From Mesorhizobium sp. AR07 (GTDB taxonomy: Bacteria; Pseudomonadota; Alphaproteobacteria; Rhizobiales; Rhizobiaceae), in assembly GCF_024746815.1 (NCBI RefSeq), contig NZ_CP080525.1, positions 992,001 to 1,056,000 on the forward strand: a DNA stretch of 64,000 nucleotides, given 5' to 3'. The position numbers were made by a program, and so were the translations under genes. Of the stretch, positions 1 to 11,013 are shown one piece after another. The number at the start of each line of letters is the position of its first letter. Within the stretch, counting starts at the first letter, position 1. A model generated the notes under the pieces. It was not told the origin of the DNA. It saw nothing but the letters and a program-made list of their open reading frames with translations, and ran no database searches.

Positions 1-10
1 AAAAATCGCT

Positions 11-352
11 TCATGACTTTTGTTGCAGGCTCCTGATCATGGAACGCAGCATTTTCCCGATCTCCTCGGCTTGGCTAAGCAAACGTACCACTTCTGCTTC
101 GATCATCAGTCCTACTTTTCCGGACAAGATCAGGTGTGTTTCCAATTCTTTGAGAGACCCCTGCGCCATGCGAAGAAATTGAATGAATGACCCTGTATTT
201 TCTCGTCCATGTCCTTCGGCGATATTCGCGGCAATCGATACGGACGACCGCCGTATCTGGGAGGTCATCCCGTAGATTTCGCTGCTTGGAAAAGCCTTCG
301 TTGCCGAATAGCAATCTACGGCCAACTCGACAGCCGCCTTCCAAACAATCAA
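11..352 (-). CDS. Four-helix-bundle protein, S23/IVP family
   Basis: Small all-helical protein of the family first met inside 23S rRNA intervening sequences and related to the Avd proteins of diversity-generating retroelements; cellular role unknown. The core motifs are present: TSQIRRSSVSIAANIAEGHG and GSLKELETHL. The reading frame opens at TTG (352), which would begin at MIVWKAA. The frame continues upstream through codons reading T-A-I-N-S-Y-R-D, and family members usually start M-x-x-x-SYRDL. The ancestral start therefore seems to be codon 374-376, which is now ACG instead of ATG, seven bases after a strong purine run (AAGGGGGG). The gene may use TTG, use ACG poorly, or be decaying. It lies downstream of the ATP-grasp gene on the same strand. 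Confidence 0.8.
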   Translation of the reverse strand: MIVWKAAVELAVDCYSATKAFPSSEIYGMTSQIRRSSVSIAANIAEGHGRENTGSFIQFLRMAQGSLKELETHLILSGKVGLMIEAEVVRLLSQAEEIGKMLRSMIRSLQQKS

Positions 353-401
353 GTCCCTGTAAGAATTGATCGCCGTCTCACTGCCCCCCTTTTCCTTCTT
401 T

Positions 402-429
402 CCCTACTCGCTATTCCCTACTCGCTATT
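402..429. repeat. Perfect 14-bp tandem repeat, two copies
   Basis: Two adjacent copies of CCCTACTCGCTATT (402-415 and 416-429), reading GAATAGCGAGTAGG on the coding strand of the neighbouring S23 gene, directly upstream of it. I remember similar GAATAGCGAGTAG-type repeats beside S23-family genes in other bacteria, but cannot check that here. Confidence 0.8.
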
Positions 430-437
430 CCCTCATC

Positions 438-1856
438 TCAATCATCCAGCACCCACGTATCCTTGGTGCCGCCGCCCTGTGAGGAATTGACGACCAGCGA
501 GCCTTCCTTGAGCGCGACGCGCGTCAGCCCGCCGGGTACGATCTGGATGCGGTCGGAGACCAGCACATAGGGCCGCAAATCGACATGGCGCGGCGCCAGC
601 CCCTTTTCCGTCAGGATCGGGCAAGTCGACAGCGCCAGCGTCGGCTGGGCGATATAGTTCGATGGCCGTGCAGCGAGTTTCTTGGAAAAATCCTCGCATT
701 CCTTCTTGGTCGCGGCCGGCCCGACCAGCATGCCGTAGCCGCCGGAGCCGTGCACTTCCTTGATCACCAACTCGTCGATGTGTTCGAGCACATATTTCAA
801 ACTGTCGGGCTCCGAACAGCGCCAGGTCGGGATGTTGCCGAGGATAGCCTTGCGACCGGTGTAGAATTCGACGATCTCGGGCATGTAGGAATAGATCGCC
901 TTGTCGTCGGCGATGCCGGTTCCCGGTGCGTTGGCGATGGTGATGTTGCCGGCGCGGTAGACATCCATGATGCCGGGTATGCCAAGCGCCGAATCCGGCC
1001 GGAAGGTCAGCGGGTCGAGGAAGGAATCGTCGACGCGGCGGTAAAGCACATCGATCTGCTTGTAGCCTTCCGTGGTGCGCATCGCGACATGGCCGTCGAC
1101 AACGCGCAGATCCTGGCCTTCGACAAGCTGCACGCCCATCTGGTCGGCAAGGAAAGCGTGTTCGAAATAGGCGGAGTTGAAACTGCCTGGCGTCAACACG
1201 GCGATGGTCGGCGTGCCCTTGGTGCTTTGCGGCCGCACCGCCGCCAGCGACTGGCGCAGAAGCTGCGGGTAGTTCTCCACCGGCCGCACCTTGATCTTCT
1301 GGAACAGCTCGGGGAACAGCTGCATCATCGTCTCGCGGTTCTCCAGCATGTAGGAGACTCCCGACGGTGTGCGTGCATTGTCCTCCAGCACGTAGAATTC
1401 GTCCTCACTGATGCGGACGATGTCGACGCCGATGATGTGGGTGTAGACGCCGGCCGGCGGCCTGACCCCAATCATTTCCGGCAGGAACGCCTCGTTTTTG
1501 GCGATCAATTCCCTGGGCACGCGGCCGGCGCGCAGGATCTCCTGGCGATGGTAGATATCGTCGAGGAAGGCATTCAGCGCCTGCACACGCTGTTCGATGC
1601 CTTGCGTGAGGCGCCGCCACTCATTGCCCGAGATGATGCGTGGAACGATATCGAACGGGATCAGCCGTTCGGAGGCCTCCTGCTCGCCATAGACGGCGAA
1701 GGTGATGCCGGTCTTGCGGAAGACGCGTTCGGCGTCCTGCATCTTCTCGGTAAGCCTGGCCGGATCCTGCTCCTTCAGCCAGCGATCATAAGCCGAATAC
1801 GGTCTTCTCAATCCGGAGACTTCCGGAAGCATTTCATCGAACGCTGCCAATCGCAT
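438..1856 (-). CDS. Circularly permuted type 2 ATP-grasp protein
   Basis: About 472 residues, the usual size of the circularly permuted ATP-grasp family (formerly DUF404/DUF407), thought to ligate amino acids or peptides. Visible motifs include APGTGIADDKAIY in the middle, KEVHGSGGYGMLVG as the nucleotide-binding loop, and HVDLRPYVL near the end. In many proteobacteria the gene heads a cluster with an alpha-E protein, a transglutaminase-like protein and a proteasome-type protease. Here the next gene downstream is the S23 gene, and any alpha-E partner would lie outside the window. The start is uncertain: ATG 1856 gives MRLAAFDEML, matching the family N-terminus, but an ATG at 1874 and a TTG at 1901 are in frame. 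Confidence 0.88.
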   Translation of the reverse strand: MRLAAFDEMLPEVSGLRRPYSAYDRWLKEQDPARLTEKMQDAERVFRKTGITFAVYGEQEASERLIPFDIVPRIISGNEWRRLTQGIEQRVQALNAFLDDIYHRQEILRAGRVPRELIAKNEAFLPEMIGVRPPAGVYTHIIGVDIVRISEDEFYVLEDNARTPSGVSYMLENRETMMQLFPELFQKIKVRPVENYPQLLRQSLAAVRPQSTKGTPTIAVLTPGSFNSAYFEHAFLADQMGVQLVEGQDLRVVDGHVAMRTTEGYKQIDVLYRRVDDSFLDPLTFRPDSALGIPGIMDVYRAGNITIANAPGTGIADDKAIYSYMPEIVEFYTGRKAILGNIPTWRCSEPDSLKYVLEHIDELVIKEVHGSGGYGMLVGPAATKKECEDFSKKLAARPSNYIAQPTLALSTCPILTEKGLAPRHVDLRPYVLVSDRIQIVPGGLTRVALKEGSLVVNSSQGGGTKDTWVLDD

Positions 1857-2020
1857 ACTCCCCTGTGACGCCATTTCACTGGCGTCGCCGGAGAAAATCA
1901 AGCGTAATCGGTGATTTGAGAGGTGCGGAAGACCAGTATGTTGCGCCTGCCTAAAATTGAGGCAGCTGAAATATGACAGTAATCAGGCTTTGCCTCGTGC
2001 CCGGGCACGGGCGTTGAAGG

Positions 2021-2257
2021 CTAGAAGGCGCGGAACGTGACGACGGTGAACGTGTCCTTGATGCCCGGGAGAATCTGCACCTTCTCGTTGACGAAATGGC
2101 CGACATCTTGCTCGTCGTCGACATAGAACTTGGCGAGCAGATCGTAGTTGCCGGCGGTGGAGTAGATTTCCGAGGCGATCTCGGCATCGGCGAGCGCGCT
2201 GGCAACCTCGTAGGATTTGCCCAGCTCGCATTTGATCTGCACGAAAAATGCCTTCAT
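2021..2257 (-). CDS. Stand-alone Lrp/AsnC ligand-binding (RAM) domain protein
   Basis: A 78-residue protein equal to the C-terminal RAM/ACT-like domain of Lrp/AsnC regulators without any helix-turn-helix: it starts MKAFFVQIKCELGKSYEVA and ends in a beta strand (TFTVVTFRAF). Such stand-alone domains form oligomers that bind amino acids and may modulate full-length Lrp proteins. It is monocistronic, with a purine-rich GCGGGAC stretch before the ATG. There is no obvious partner regulator nearby, so its target is unknown. Confidence 0.85.
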   Translation of the reverse strand: MKAFFVQIKCELGKSYEVASALADAEIASEIYSTAGNYDLLAKFYVDDEQDVGHFVNEKVQILPGIKDTFTVVTFRAF

Positions 2258-2510
2258 GGCTTCGTCCCGCTAAACGTCCAAGTCCAAGCGGCCCTTCTGG
2301 CAGACTGGAGGCGGGCTTTCAAGCGTTGGAATACAGACTTAGCCGGCCCGAGCCTGGGCAACGGCTTTCCGCGGCTCCGTTATAATTCGCCGATGCAAGA
2401 CGAATATTCGCCATCGCTGAAACCGTGAAGCGCCGCCAAGCGTATGTTAGAATGCTTCCAGGAACAGCTTTTCTGGAGAGGCAGCTTTCGAGGGACAACG
2501 GAGACAGGCC

Positions 2511-2930
2511 ATGCGCCGCATGTTTTTCGCATTCGCGTTCGTTCCATTCATTCTGGCCTCGTCGGCATTTGCCGGTGATGCCGAAATCAAGGCCGGGCAA
2601 GCTGTCATCGACGGTCAGTTGAAGGCCCTCATCGCCAATGACGGCGCCACGGCCTACAGCTTCGCCGCGCCGAATGTGAAGCAGATCTTTCCGACCGTCG
2701 ACGCCTTCATGAACATGGTCACCAACGGCTATCCGCCGGTGCGTAAGCCGCAGACCTACTCCTTCGGCAAGGTCGAGGAAACAGGCCCGGGTTCGATCAT
2801 CCAGCAGGTGCTGATCGTCGGGCCGGACGGCAAGGATTATGAGGCGGTCTACACGCTCCAGCTACAGCCCGATGGCCGCTATCAGATCACCGGCTGCAGC
2901 CTGCGCGCCTCGAATTCGCTAAGCACTTGA
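2511..2930 (+). CDS. Exported DUF4864 protein
   Basis: 139 residues with a clear signal peptide (MRRMFFAFAFVPFILASSAFA, cleavage after AFA) and a mature domain of the DUF4864 type: GQAVIDGQLKALIANDG, then FPTVDAFMNMV and a beta-rich C-terminus ending YQITGCSL. Predicted periplasmic; function unknown. A GGAGAC ribosome site precedes the ATG. It converges on tgt with only three bases between the stop codons. Confidence 0.8.
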   Translation: MRRMFFAFAFVPFILASSAFAGDAEIKAGQAVIDGQLKALIANDGATAYSFAAPNVKQIFPTVDAFMNMVTNGYPPVRKPQTYSFGKVEETGPGSIIQQVLIVGPDGKDYEAVYTLQLQPDGRYQITGCSLRASNSLST

Positions 2931-2933
2931 AGT

Positions 2934-4064
2934 TCACAGGACGGGGATATCGCCCCTCGCCCAGCCTTCGGTCATCTCGGCCGCGCGCGCCTCGAACGCA
3001 CCGGTCTCGATCGCGGCGCGGATGTCCTGCATCAGCTGCTGGTAATAAGAAAGATTGTTCCAGGTCAAAAGCATGGCGCCGAGCGCCTCTTGCGAACGCA
3101 CCAGATGGTGCAGATAGGCGCGTGAGTAGTCCCGGGCGGCCGGGCAGTCGCTTTCCTCGTCCAGCGGGCGCGGATCGTCGGCATGGCGGGCGTTGCGCAG
3201 ATTGACCTTGCCGCGCCTGGTGTAGGCAAGGCCATGCCGGCCGGCCCGCGTCGGCATCACGCAGTCGAACATGTCGATGCCGCGCGCCACCGATTTCAGG
3301 ATATCGTCCGGCGTGCCGACGCCCATCAGATAGCGCGGCTTGTTGTCAGGCAGTTCCGGACAGGTGATGTCGAGCATCTCGAGCATCACCCCTTGCGGCT
3401 CGCCGACGGCCAGGCCGCCGACGGCATAACCCTTCAGCTCCATCGCGCTCAGCGCCTGCGCCGAACGCACCCTGAGGGCTGCATTGTCGCCGCCTTGCAC
3501 GATGCCGAACATCGCCTTGCCCGGCTGGTCGCCGAACGCCGTCTTGCAGCGCTCGGCCCAGCGCAGCGACAGCTCCATGGCGCGCTCGATCTCCTTCATC
3601 TCGGCCGGCAGCGCCGTGCATTCGTCGAGCTGCATCTGGATATCGGAATCGAGCAACCCCTGGATCTCGATCGAGCGCTCCGGCGACATCTCATAGGCGG
3701 CGCCGTCGATATGCGAGCGGAAGGTGACGCCTTTTTCGGTGAGCTTCCTCAGCTTTGACAGCGACATCACCTGGAAACCGCCGCTGTCGGTCAGGATCGG
3801 GTGCGGCCAGCGGGCGAATTCATGCAAGCCGCCCAGACGCGCCACGCGCTCGGCGCCGGGCCGCAGCATCAGATGGTACGTGTTGCCAAGGATGATGTCG
3901 GCACCAACGCCGCGCACCTGGTCCATATACATGGCCTTGACCGTGCCGCCGGTGCCGACCGGCATGAAGGCCGGCGTGCGGATCTCGCCGCGCGGCATGT
4001 CGATAACACCGCGCCGCGCCTTGCCGTCGGTCGCCAGAATCTTGAAGCTGAACGGCTTAGCCAT
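2934..4064 (-). CDS. tgt: tRNA-guanine transglycosylase, zinc site degenerate
   Basis: Exchanges guanine-34 for the queuine precursor preQ1 in GUN-anticodon tRNAs (queuosine pathway). 376 residues, full length. It shows [10 protein letters not shown] near residue 90, the GIVQGGD loop and the nucleophile motif [11 protein letters not shown]. Unusually, the structural zinc site is almost gone. Family ligands correspond to C318, C320, C323 and H349 of the Zymomonas enzyme; here the same positions are S305, C307, A310 and N336 ([17 protein letters not shown], then TWNN). Start ATG 4064 gives the conserved N-terminus MAKPFSFKI; the frame is open further upstream. The first eight bases overlap the 89-residue gene, so translation is probably coupled. 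Confidence 0.95.
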   Translation of the reverse strand: MAKPFSFKILATDGKARRGVIDMPRGEIRTPAFMPVGTGGTVKAMYMDQVRGVGADIILGNTYHLMLRPGAERVARLGGLHEFARWPHPILTDSGGFQVMSLSKLRKLTEKGVTFRSHIDGAAYEMSPERSIEIQGLLDSDIQMQLDECTALPAEMKEIERAMELSLRWAERCKTAFGDQPGKAMFGIVQGGDNAALRVRSAQALSAMELKGYAVGGLAVGEPQGVMLEMLDITCPELPDNKPRYLMGVGTPDDILKSVARGIDMFDCVMPTRAGRHGLAYTRRGKVNLRNARHADDPRPLDEESDCPAARDYSRAYLHHLVRSQEALGAMLLTWNNLSYYQQLMQDIRAAIETGAFEARAAEMTEGWARGDIPVL

Positions 4065-4326
4065 TGAATTCCTTGTCGTGGACCGGCGCATCCGGCGCCT
4101 GCTTGTCGAGCGACTGCCGATACTGGACGCAACCGCGCATGAATTTGGGCCAGGGTGGTACGGCGATCGATGGCTCGGTTTTTTCTGGCAGCAGATCCCA
4201 CAGATCGGGATGATGCCAGCAGAGATCATGGCCAGATGTATCGCGATGCGCACGAATGCCGGCGCGCAGTTTTCTCACTTCCGCGATCAAGGCATCGCGG
4301 TCCAGGCTCTTGAGATCATCGTCCAT
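4057..4326 (-). CDS. Conserved small protein between queA and tgt, unknown function
   Basis: An 89-residue soluble protein with an N-terminal helix ([20 protein letters not shown]) and a core rich in potential metal ligands: H27, H33, C36, H38, H39 and C66, centred on [12 protein letters not shown]. It overlaps the end of queA by 11 bases and the start of tgt by 8 bases, so all three are probably translated from one message. I recall similar LCWHHPxLW proteins in other proteobacteria but no assigned function. Its position suggests a role in tRNA queuosine synthesis or simple hitch-hiking; the first is inference. Confidence 0.8.
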   Translation of the reverse strand: MDDDLKSLDRDALIAEVRKLRAGIRAHRDTSGHDLCWHHPDLWDLLPEKTEPSIAVPPWPKFMRGCVQYRQSLDKQAPDAPVHDKEFNG

Positions 4327-5404
4327 CGCTCATCTCCGCTCGATAAAGCAGGCTTGCGTCTCCGTAGGAGTAGAACCTGTAGCGGTTGTCGATGGCATGC
4401 GCATAGGCGGCACGCATCGTGTCGAGGCCGCTGAAGGCCGAAACCAGCATGAACAGGGTCGAACGCGGCAGATGGAAATTGGTCATCAGCAAGTCGGCGG
4501 TGCGAAAGCGGTAGCCGGGGGTGATGAAGATGTCGGTCGGGCCGGACCAGGCAACCAGCGTGCCGTCCTCGCGCGCTGCACTCTCCAACAGGCGCAGCGA
4601 GGTCGTGCCGACGGCGACGATACGGCCGCCCCTCGCCTTGGCCGCGTTAAGCGCCTCGGCGGTTGCCTCGCTGACCAAACCGGTCTCGGCATGCATCTTG
4701 TGGTCGGCGGTGTCGTCTGCCTTCACCGGCAGGAAGGTGCCGGCGCCGACATGCAAGGTGACGAAGCGGCGCTCGACACCCTTGGCGTCGAGTGCCGCAA
4801 AAAGCTCCGGCGTGAAATGCAGGCCCGCCGTGGGCGCCGCTACGGCGCCTTCCTCCCTGGCATAGATGGTCTGGTAGTCGGCCCGGTCGCGTTCGTCGTC
4901 GTCGCGCTTCGAGGCGATGTAGGGCGGCAGCGGAATGTGGCCGACCGCATGCAGCGCTTCGTCCAGGAAGGGTCCCGACAGGTCGAAGCCAAGCAGCGCC
5001 TCGCCGCCCTCGCCTTTTTCGATCACCGTGGCGTCAAGCTGGCCGAGGAAACAGGAATTGCCGTCATGGCCGAAATGGATGCGGTCGCCGGCGGCGATGC
5101 GCTTGCCCGGCCGCATGAAAGCCAGCCAGCGGTCCGGCGCCATGCGCATATGCAGCGTGGCTTCGACCTGCGCCTGTGCCTCGCCGCGCCGCCGGATGCC
5201 TTTCAGCTGCGCTGGAATGACCTTGGTGTCGTTGAACACCAGCACATCGCCGGCGCGGAGCAAGGATGGCAGGTCGCCAACCGCCCGGTCGTCGAGCCCC
5301 TCGCCTGGCTTGACCACCAGCATTTTGGCACTGTCGCGCGGCTCCGCCGGGCGAAGCGCGATACGCTCCTCCGGCAGATCGAAGTCGAAAAGGTCGACGC
5401 GCAT
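4316..5404 (-). CDS. queA: S-adenosylmethionine:tRNA ribosyltransferase-isomerase
   Basis: Converts preQ1-34 in tRNA to epoxyqueuosine using the ribosyl moiety of S-adenosylmethionine, the step after Tgt. 362 residues. Typical blocks are [19 protein letters not shown] at the N-terminus, [30 protein letters not shown] and [14 protein letters not shown] near the end. ATG 5404 shares its A with the TGA stop of the upstream membrane gene (TGATG), so the start is well fixed. It is followed by the 89-residue gene and tgt, giving a queuosine operon. Confidence 0.97.
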   Translation of the reverse strand: MRVDLFDFDLPEERIALRPAEPRDSAKMLVVKPGEGLDDRAVGDLPSLLRAGDVLVFNDTKVIPAQLKGIRRRGEAQAQVEATLHMRMAPDRWLAFMRPGKRIAAGDRIHFGHDGNSCFLGQLDATVIEKGEGGEALLGFDLSGPFLDEALHAVGHIPLPPYIASKRDDDERDRADYQTIYAREEGAVAAPTAGLHFTPELFAALDAKGVERRFVTLHVGAGTFLPVKADDTADHKMHAETGLVSEATAEALNAAKARGGRIVAVGTTSLRLLESAAREDGTLVAWSGPTDIFITPGYRFRTADLLMTNFHLPRSTLFMLVSAFSGLDTMRAAYAHAIDNRYRFYSYGDASLLYRAEMSDGR

Positions 5405-5853
5405 CAGTAGAGCCGGACGAGCAGCGCTCCGGCCAGCAACAGCACCGCACCGGCGATGCGTCCGAGCGAGATTTCGCGCACCGCGACGCCGAGGAAGCCG
5501 ACGCGGTCGATAAGCATGCCGGCCAGCAACTGGCCAGCCACCAGAAACGCCATCAGCGCGGCAGCGCCGATGCGCGGCGTCAGGATCGTCGACAGCGTGA
5601 CATAGAAGCCGCCGAGCATGCCGCCGGCGACGAACAGCCATGGTGCCGGCACCTTCCAGTCGAGCGAGATGCCTTGCAGCTTCACCACCGTGACGGAGAT
5701 GATGCCGAGCACGACCGCGCCCGACAGGAACGAAAACGCGGCCGCCGCGACCGGGAGGCCCAGGCCGCGCGCCAGCTGCGAATTGATCGGCGCCTGAATG
5801 GCAATGAAGGCGCCGGACAGGATGCCGAGAAGCGACCAGACGACGCCCATCAT
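5404..5853 (-). CDS. YdcZ-type (DUF606) DMT-superfamily membrane protein
   Basis: 149 residues forming about five transmembrane helices, the size of single-domain EamA-like/DUF606 proteins that work as dimers. Typical features are [23 protein letters not shown] at the N-terminus and [12 protein letters not shown] in the middle. The substrate is unknown. Its stop overlaps the queA start, but transport of queuosine precursors is only a guess from context; in many genomes this family stands elsewhere. Confidence 0.85.
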   Translation of the reverse strand: MMGVVWSLLGILSGAFIAIQAPINSQLARGLGLPVAAAAFSFLSGAVVLGIISVTVVKLQGISLDWKVPAPWLFVAGGMLGGFYVTLSTILTPRIGAAALMAFLVAGQLLAGMLIDRVGFLGVAVREISLGRIAGAVLLLAGALLVRLY

Positions 5854-5865
5854 TGTCGTTTCGCC

Positions 5866-6378
5866 TTACTTCACGTCGGCCGCGACCTTCAGCGACACGA
5901 TCTTGTCGGGATCCGGTACCGGCTCGCCGCGCTTGATATTGTCGACATTGTCCATGCCTTCGATGACCTGGCCCCAGACCGTGTACTGGCGGTTGAGGAA
6001 GGCGGCATCGTCGAAGCAGATGAAGAACTGCGAATTGGCCGAGTTCGGGTTCTGCGAACGGGCCATCGAGCAGGTGCCGCGGCCATGGTTGGCGTTGGAG
6101 AATTCGGCCTTGAGGTCCGGCTTCTCGGAACCGCCCATGCCAGCGCGCGACGGCGCGAACGAAGGCTTGCTCGAATTGCCGAACTTGACGTCGCCGGTCT
6201 GCGCCATGAAGCCGTCGATGACGCGGTGGAAGACGACGCCGTCATAGGCGCCTTCGCGTGCCAGTTCCTTGATGCGGGCGACATGGCCGGGCGCCAGGTC
6301 GGGGAAAAGTTCGATGACGACCTTGCCCTTGGTCGTTTCCATGATGAGCGCGTTCTCGCGGTCCTTGATCTCAGCCAT
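5866..6378 (-). CDS. Cytoplasmic peptidyl-prolyl cis-trans isomerase (cyclophilin)
   Basis: 170-residue cyclophilin that catalyses proline isomerisation during folding. The core is conserved: [34 protein letters not shown] with the active-site Arg/Gln residues, and [20 protein letters not shown]. No signal peptide, so cytoplasmic. It follows a second cyclophilin gene on the same strand (about 40 bases apart) and precedes the ydcZ-queA-tgt run by 12 bases, so the genes may share a transcript. Confidence 0.95.
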   Translation of the reverse strand: MAEIKDRENALIMETTKGKVVIELFPDLAPGHVARIKELAREGAYDGVVFHRVIDGFMAQTGDVKFGNSSKPSFAPSRAGMGGSEKPDLKAEFSNANHGRGTCSMARSQNPNSANSQFFICFDDAAFLNRQYTVWGQVIEGMDNVDNIKRGEPVPDPDKIVSLKVAADVK

Positions 6379-6419
6379 GTCGGATATCCTTTTTCAGAAA
6401 ACAGATTTATTTGACAACT

Positions 6420-7007
6420 TTACTTGTCTGCGGCGATGCGCACCTTGATCATCCGGTCGGGATCGGTGACCGTGCCATTGTCCGCCTGGTCGCCCTTCTT
6501 GATGTGATCCACCAGCGCCATGCCGCTGACGACGTTGCCGACGATGGTGTACTGGCCATCGAGCGGCGGCGCCGGTGCGAACATGATGAAGAACTGCGAA
6601 TTGGCGGAGTTGGGGTCCTGCGAGCGGGCCATGCCGACCACGCCGCGTTTGTAGTGTTCGCTCTGCGAGAATTCGGCCGGCAGGTCGGGCAGATCGGAGC
6701 CGCCGGTGCCGACGGCCTGGGCGCTAAAACCCTTCTTCATGTTGCCGAACTTGACGTCGCCGGTCTGCGCCATGAAGCCGTCGATGACGCGGTGGAAAGC
6801 GACATTGTCATAGGCGCCCTGGCGCACCAGCTTCTTGATCTGCTCGACATGCTTGGGCGCGAGATCGGGCCTGAGCGCAATGGTGACGTCGCCATCCTTC
6901 AGCGTGATGATCATGGTGTTTTCCGGGTCGGCGGCGAAGGCCGAGACCGATGCGGTCACGAGACCGGCAAGCACGACGAGGAACGAGGCGAGCTTTTTCA
7001 GCTGCAT
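6420..7007 (-). CDS. Periplasmic peptidyl-prolyl cis-trans isomerase (cyclophilin)
   Basis: 195-residue cyclophilin with an N-terminal signal peptide (MQLKKLASFLVVLAGLVTAS, cleavage after AFA). The isomerase core matches its neighbour: [31 protein letters not shown], then PPLDGQYTIVGNV. The start at ATG 7007 follows a GGAGA ribosome site and gives a clean signal peptide; longer in-frame starts would spoil it. The pair looks like a tandem duplication with one copy directed to the periplasm. Confidence 0.95.
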   Translation of the reverse strand: MQLKKLASFLVVLAGLVTASVSAFAADPENTMIITLKDGDVTIALRPDLAPKHVEQIKKLVRQGAYDNVAFHRVIDGFMAQTGDVKFGNMKKGFSAQAVGTGGSDLPDLPAEFSQSEHYKRGVVGMARSQDPNSANSQFFIMFAPAPPLDGQYTIVGNVVSGMALVDHIKKGDQADNGTVTDPDRMIKVRIAADK

Positions 7008-7032
7008 AACTATCTCCGGGATCTTTGTTTCC

Positions 7033-7081
7033 ATGCATGTCGTTGCCCCAAAACCGGGTTCCACTTTTGGGCGACATGCAT
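7033..7081. repeat. Rhizobial palindromic intergenic repeat (family A)
   Basis: Imperfect palindrome with perfect 10-base outer arms (ATGCATGTCG / CGACATGCAT) and inner CCCAAAA / TTTTGGG arms. It sits exactly between the coaD stop codon, whose complement begins at 7081, and the cyclophilin gene. A diverged copy lies at 45081-45125. Read from the other strand, both share AAAAGTG-N5-CGGTTTTG-N-GGCAA. It would form a stable hairpin in the coaD-ppi transcript, so it could act as a terminator or mRNA-processing site. Confidence 0.85.
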
Positions 7082-7581
7082 CATTTCGCGAATTTTGCGG
7101 TGAGCGAACCGGCCACGGCCGCCGGCACGAAGGGGCGGATGTCGCCGCCCATCGAGGCTATCTGGCGGACAAGTGTGGCGGTAATGGTGCGCACGGAGGG
7201 GCTGGCGGGCAGAAAAACCGTCTGCAGCTCCGGTGCCATGGTTTCGTTCATGCCGGCCATCTGCATCTCGTAGTCAAGGTCGGTGCCGTCGCGCAGGCCG
7301 CGGATCATGATCGAGGCGCCCTGCTTTCTGGCCGCATCGATGACCAGCCCGTCGAAGGCGACGACCTTGATGCGGCCGCCATCGCTGCCGAATTCCGCTG
7401 ATGTAGCCGCCTCGATCAGCTGCACGCGTTCCTCAAAGGAAAACAGCGGCTTCTTGCCGGGATGGATGCCGATCGCCGCATAGACGATATCGGCGACGGC
7501 CAGCGACGCCTTCAGCACGTCGAGATGGCCGTTGGTCAGCGGGTCGAAGGAGCCGGCATAGAGGGCGATGCGTTCAATCAT
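7081..7581 (-). CDS. coaD: Phosphopantetheine adenylyltransferase
   Basis: Penultimate step of coenzyme A synthesis: 4'-phosphopantetheine plus ATP gives dephospho-CoA. 166 residues, normal length. The nucleotidyltransferase signature is present ([12 protein letters not shown]), then [19 protein letters not shown] for substrate binding and [15 protein letters not shown] at the end. ATG 7581 gives the family N-terminus [10 protein letters not shown]. It is the first gene of a minus-strand run that continues with two cyclophilins. Confidence 0.97.
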   Translation of the reverse strand: MIERIALYAGSFDPLTNGHLDVLKASLAVADIVYAAIGIHPGKKPLFSFEERVQLIEAATSAEFGSDGGRIKVVAFDGLVIDAARKQGASIMIRGLRDGTDLDYEMQMAGMNETMAPELQTVFLPASPSVRTITATLVRQIASMGGDIRPFVPAAVAGSLTAKFAK

Positions 7582-7776
7582 GGCTGGTGCTTCTAGCGAG
7601 CCTCTCTCGCAAAGGCAAATCCGATTGGCGAGCAGGGGCGTGAACCTTTTCCGGCCCATGAACGACAGATGAACACGCTGATCACGAAGCCTTCACGCAG
7701 CGTTCACTAGATTGCACCTTAATAAGATGAAACCAAAATCCCATCTATCCGTTGTAAGGCGCAGGAGAACACGCAC

Positions 7777-7929
7777 ATGCTGATCTACATGCTCGCCACC
7801 GCAATGACCGTCGCCATGCTGATCGCCACCGTATTCGGGTTGCATCAGGAAGCTCAACGCGTCCGCGTCAAGGCGACCACAAAGCGTTACGAAGGCTTCG
7901 GCCCTCGCAAGCCGTATCGTCACTACTAA
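7777..7929 (+). CDS. Small single-pass membrane protein, 50 residues
   Basis: An open frame from ATG 7777 to TAA 7929 preceded by CAGGAG nine bases upstream. It encodes one hydrophobic helix (MLIYMLATAMTVAMLIATVF) followed by a basic cytoplasmic tail rich in Arg, Lys and Tyr (residues 28-50, ending KPYRHY). Topology and the good ribosome site argue for a real gene. It stands alone between divergent coaD and convergent gyrA. Function unknown. Confidence 0.65.
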   Translation: MLIYMLATAMTVAMLIATVFGLHQEAQRVRVKATTKRYEGFGPRKPYRHY

Positions 7930-7950
7930 GTTCGTCTGAACTTGCTGCCG

Positions 7951-7970
7951 CGCCGGCCAATGGGCCGGCG
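7951..7970. terminator. Hairpin between small membrane gene and gyrA
   Basis: Perfect 8-base stem CGCCGGCC-AATG-GGCCGGCG between two convergent genes (stop codons at 7929 and 7998). It lacks a long T-run, so its strength as an intrinsic terminator is uncertain. Confidence 0.5.
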
Positions 7971-7997
7971 TTGCTATGTCAAAACCCGAAGCTGGAC

Positions 7998-10802
<2,805 letters not shown>

Positions 10803-11013
10803 ATCGGATCACAATCTAATCGGGAATCACTTGCTGCTTATATAGGAAGCAAGCTCGAAACTCCAATATTCGCGGCACTTTTCCAGTGTCAATTTTGGTG
10901 GTAATTTCAAAAGGATACCACTGATTGCGACGATATGGCCAAGACAGTTTTCGCCGCCATCAAGGCAAAAGCCTGCAATGGACCGTTTTCCCCGAGCGAA
11001 AGCCGCGAGCGCG

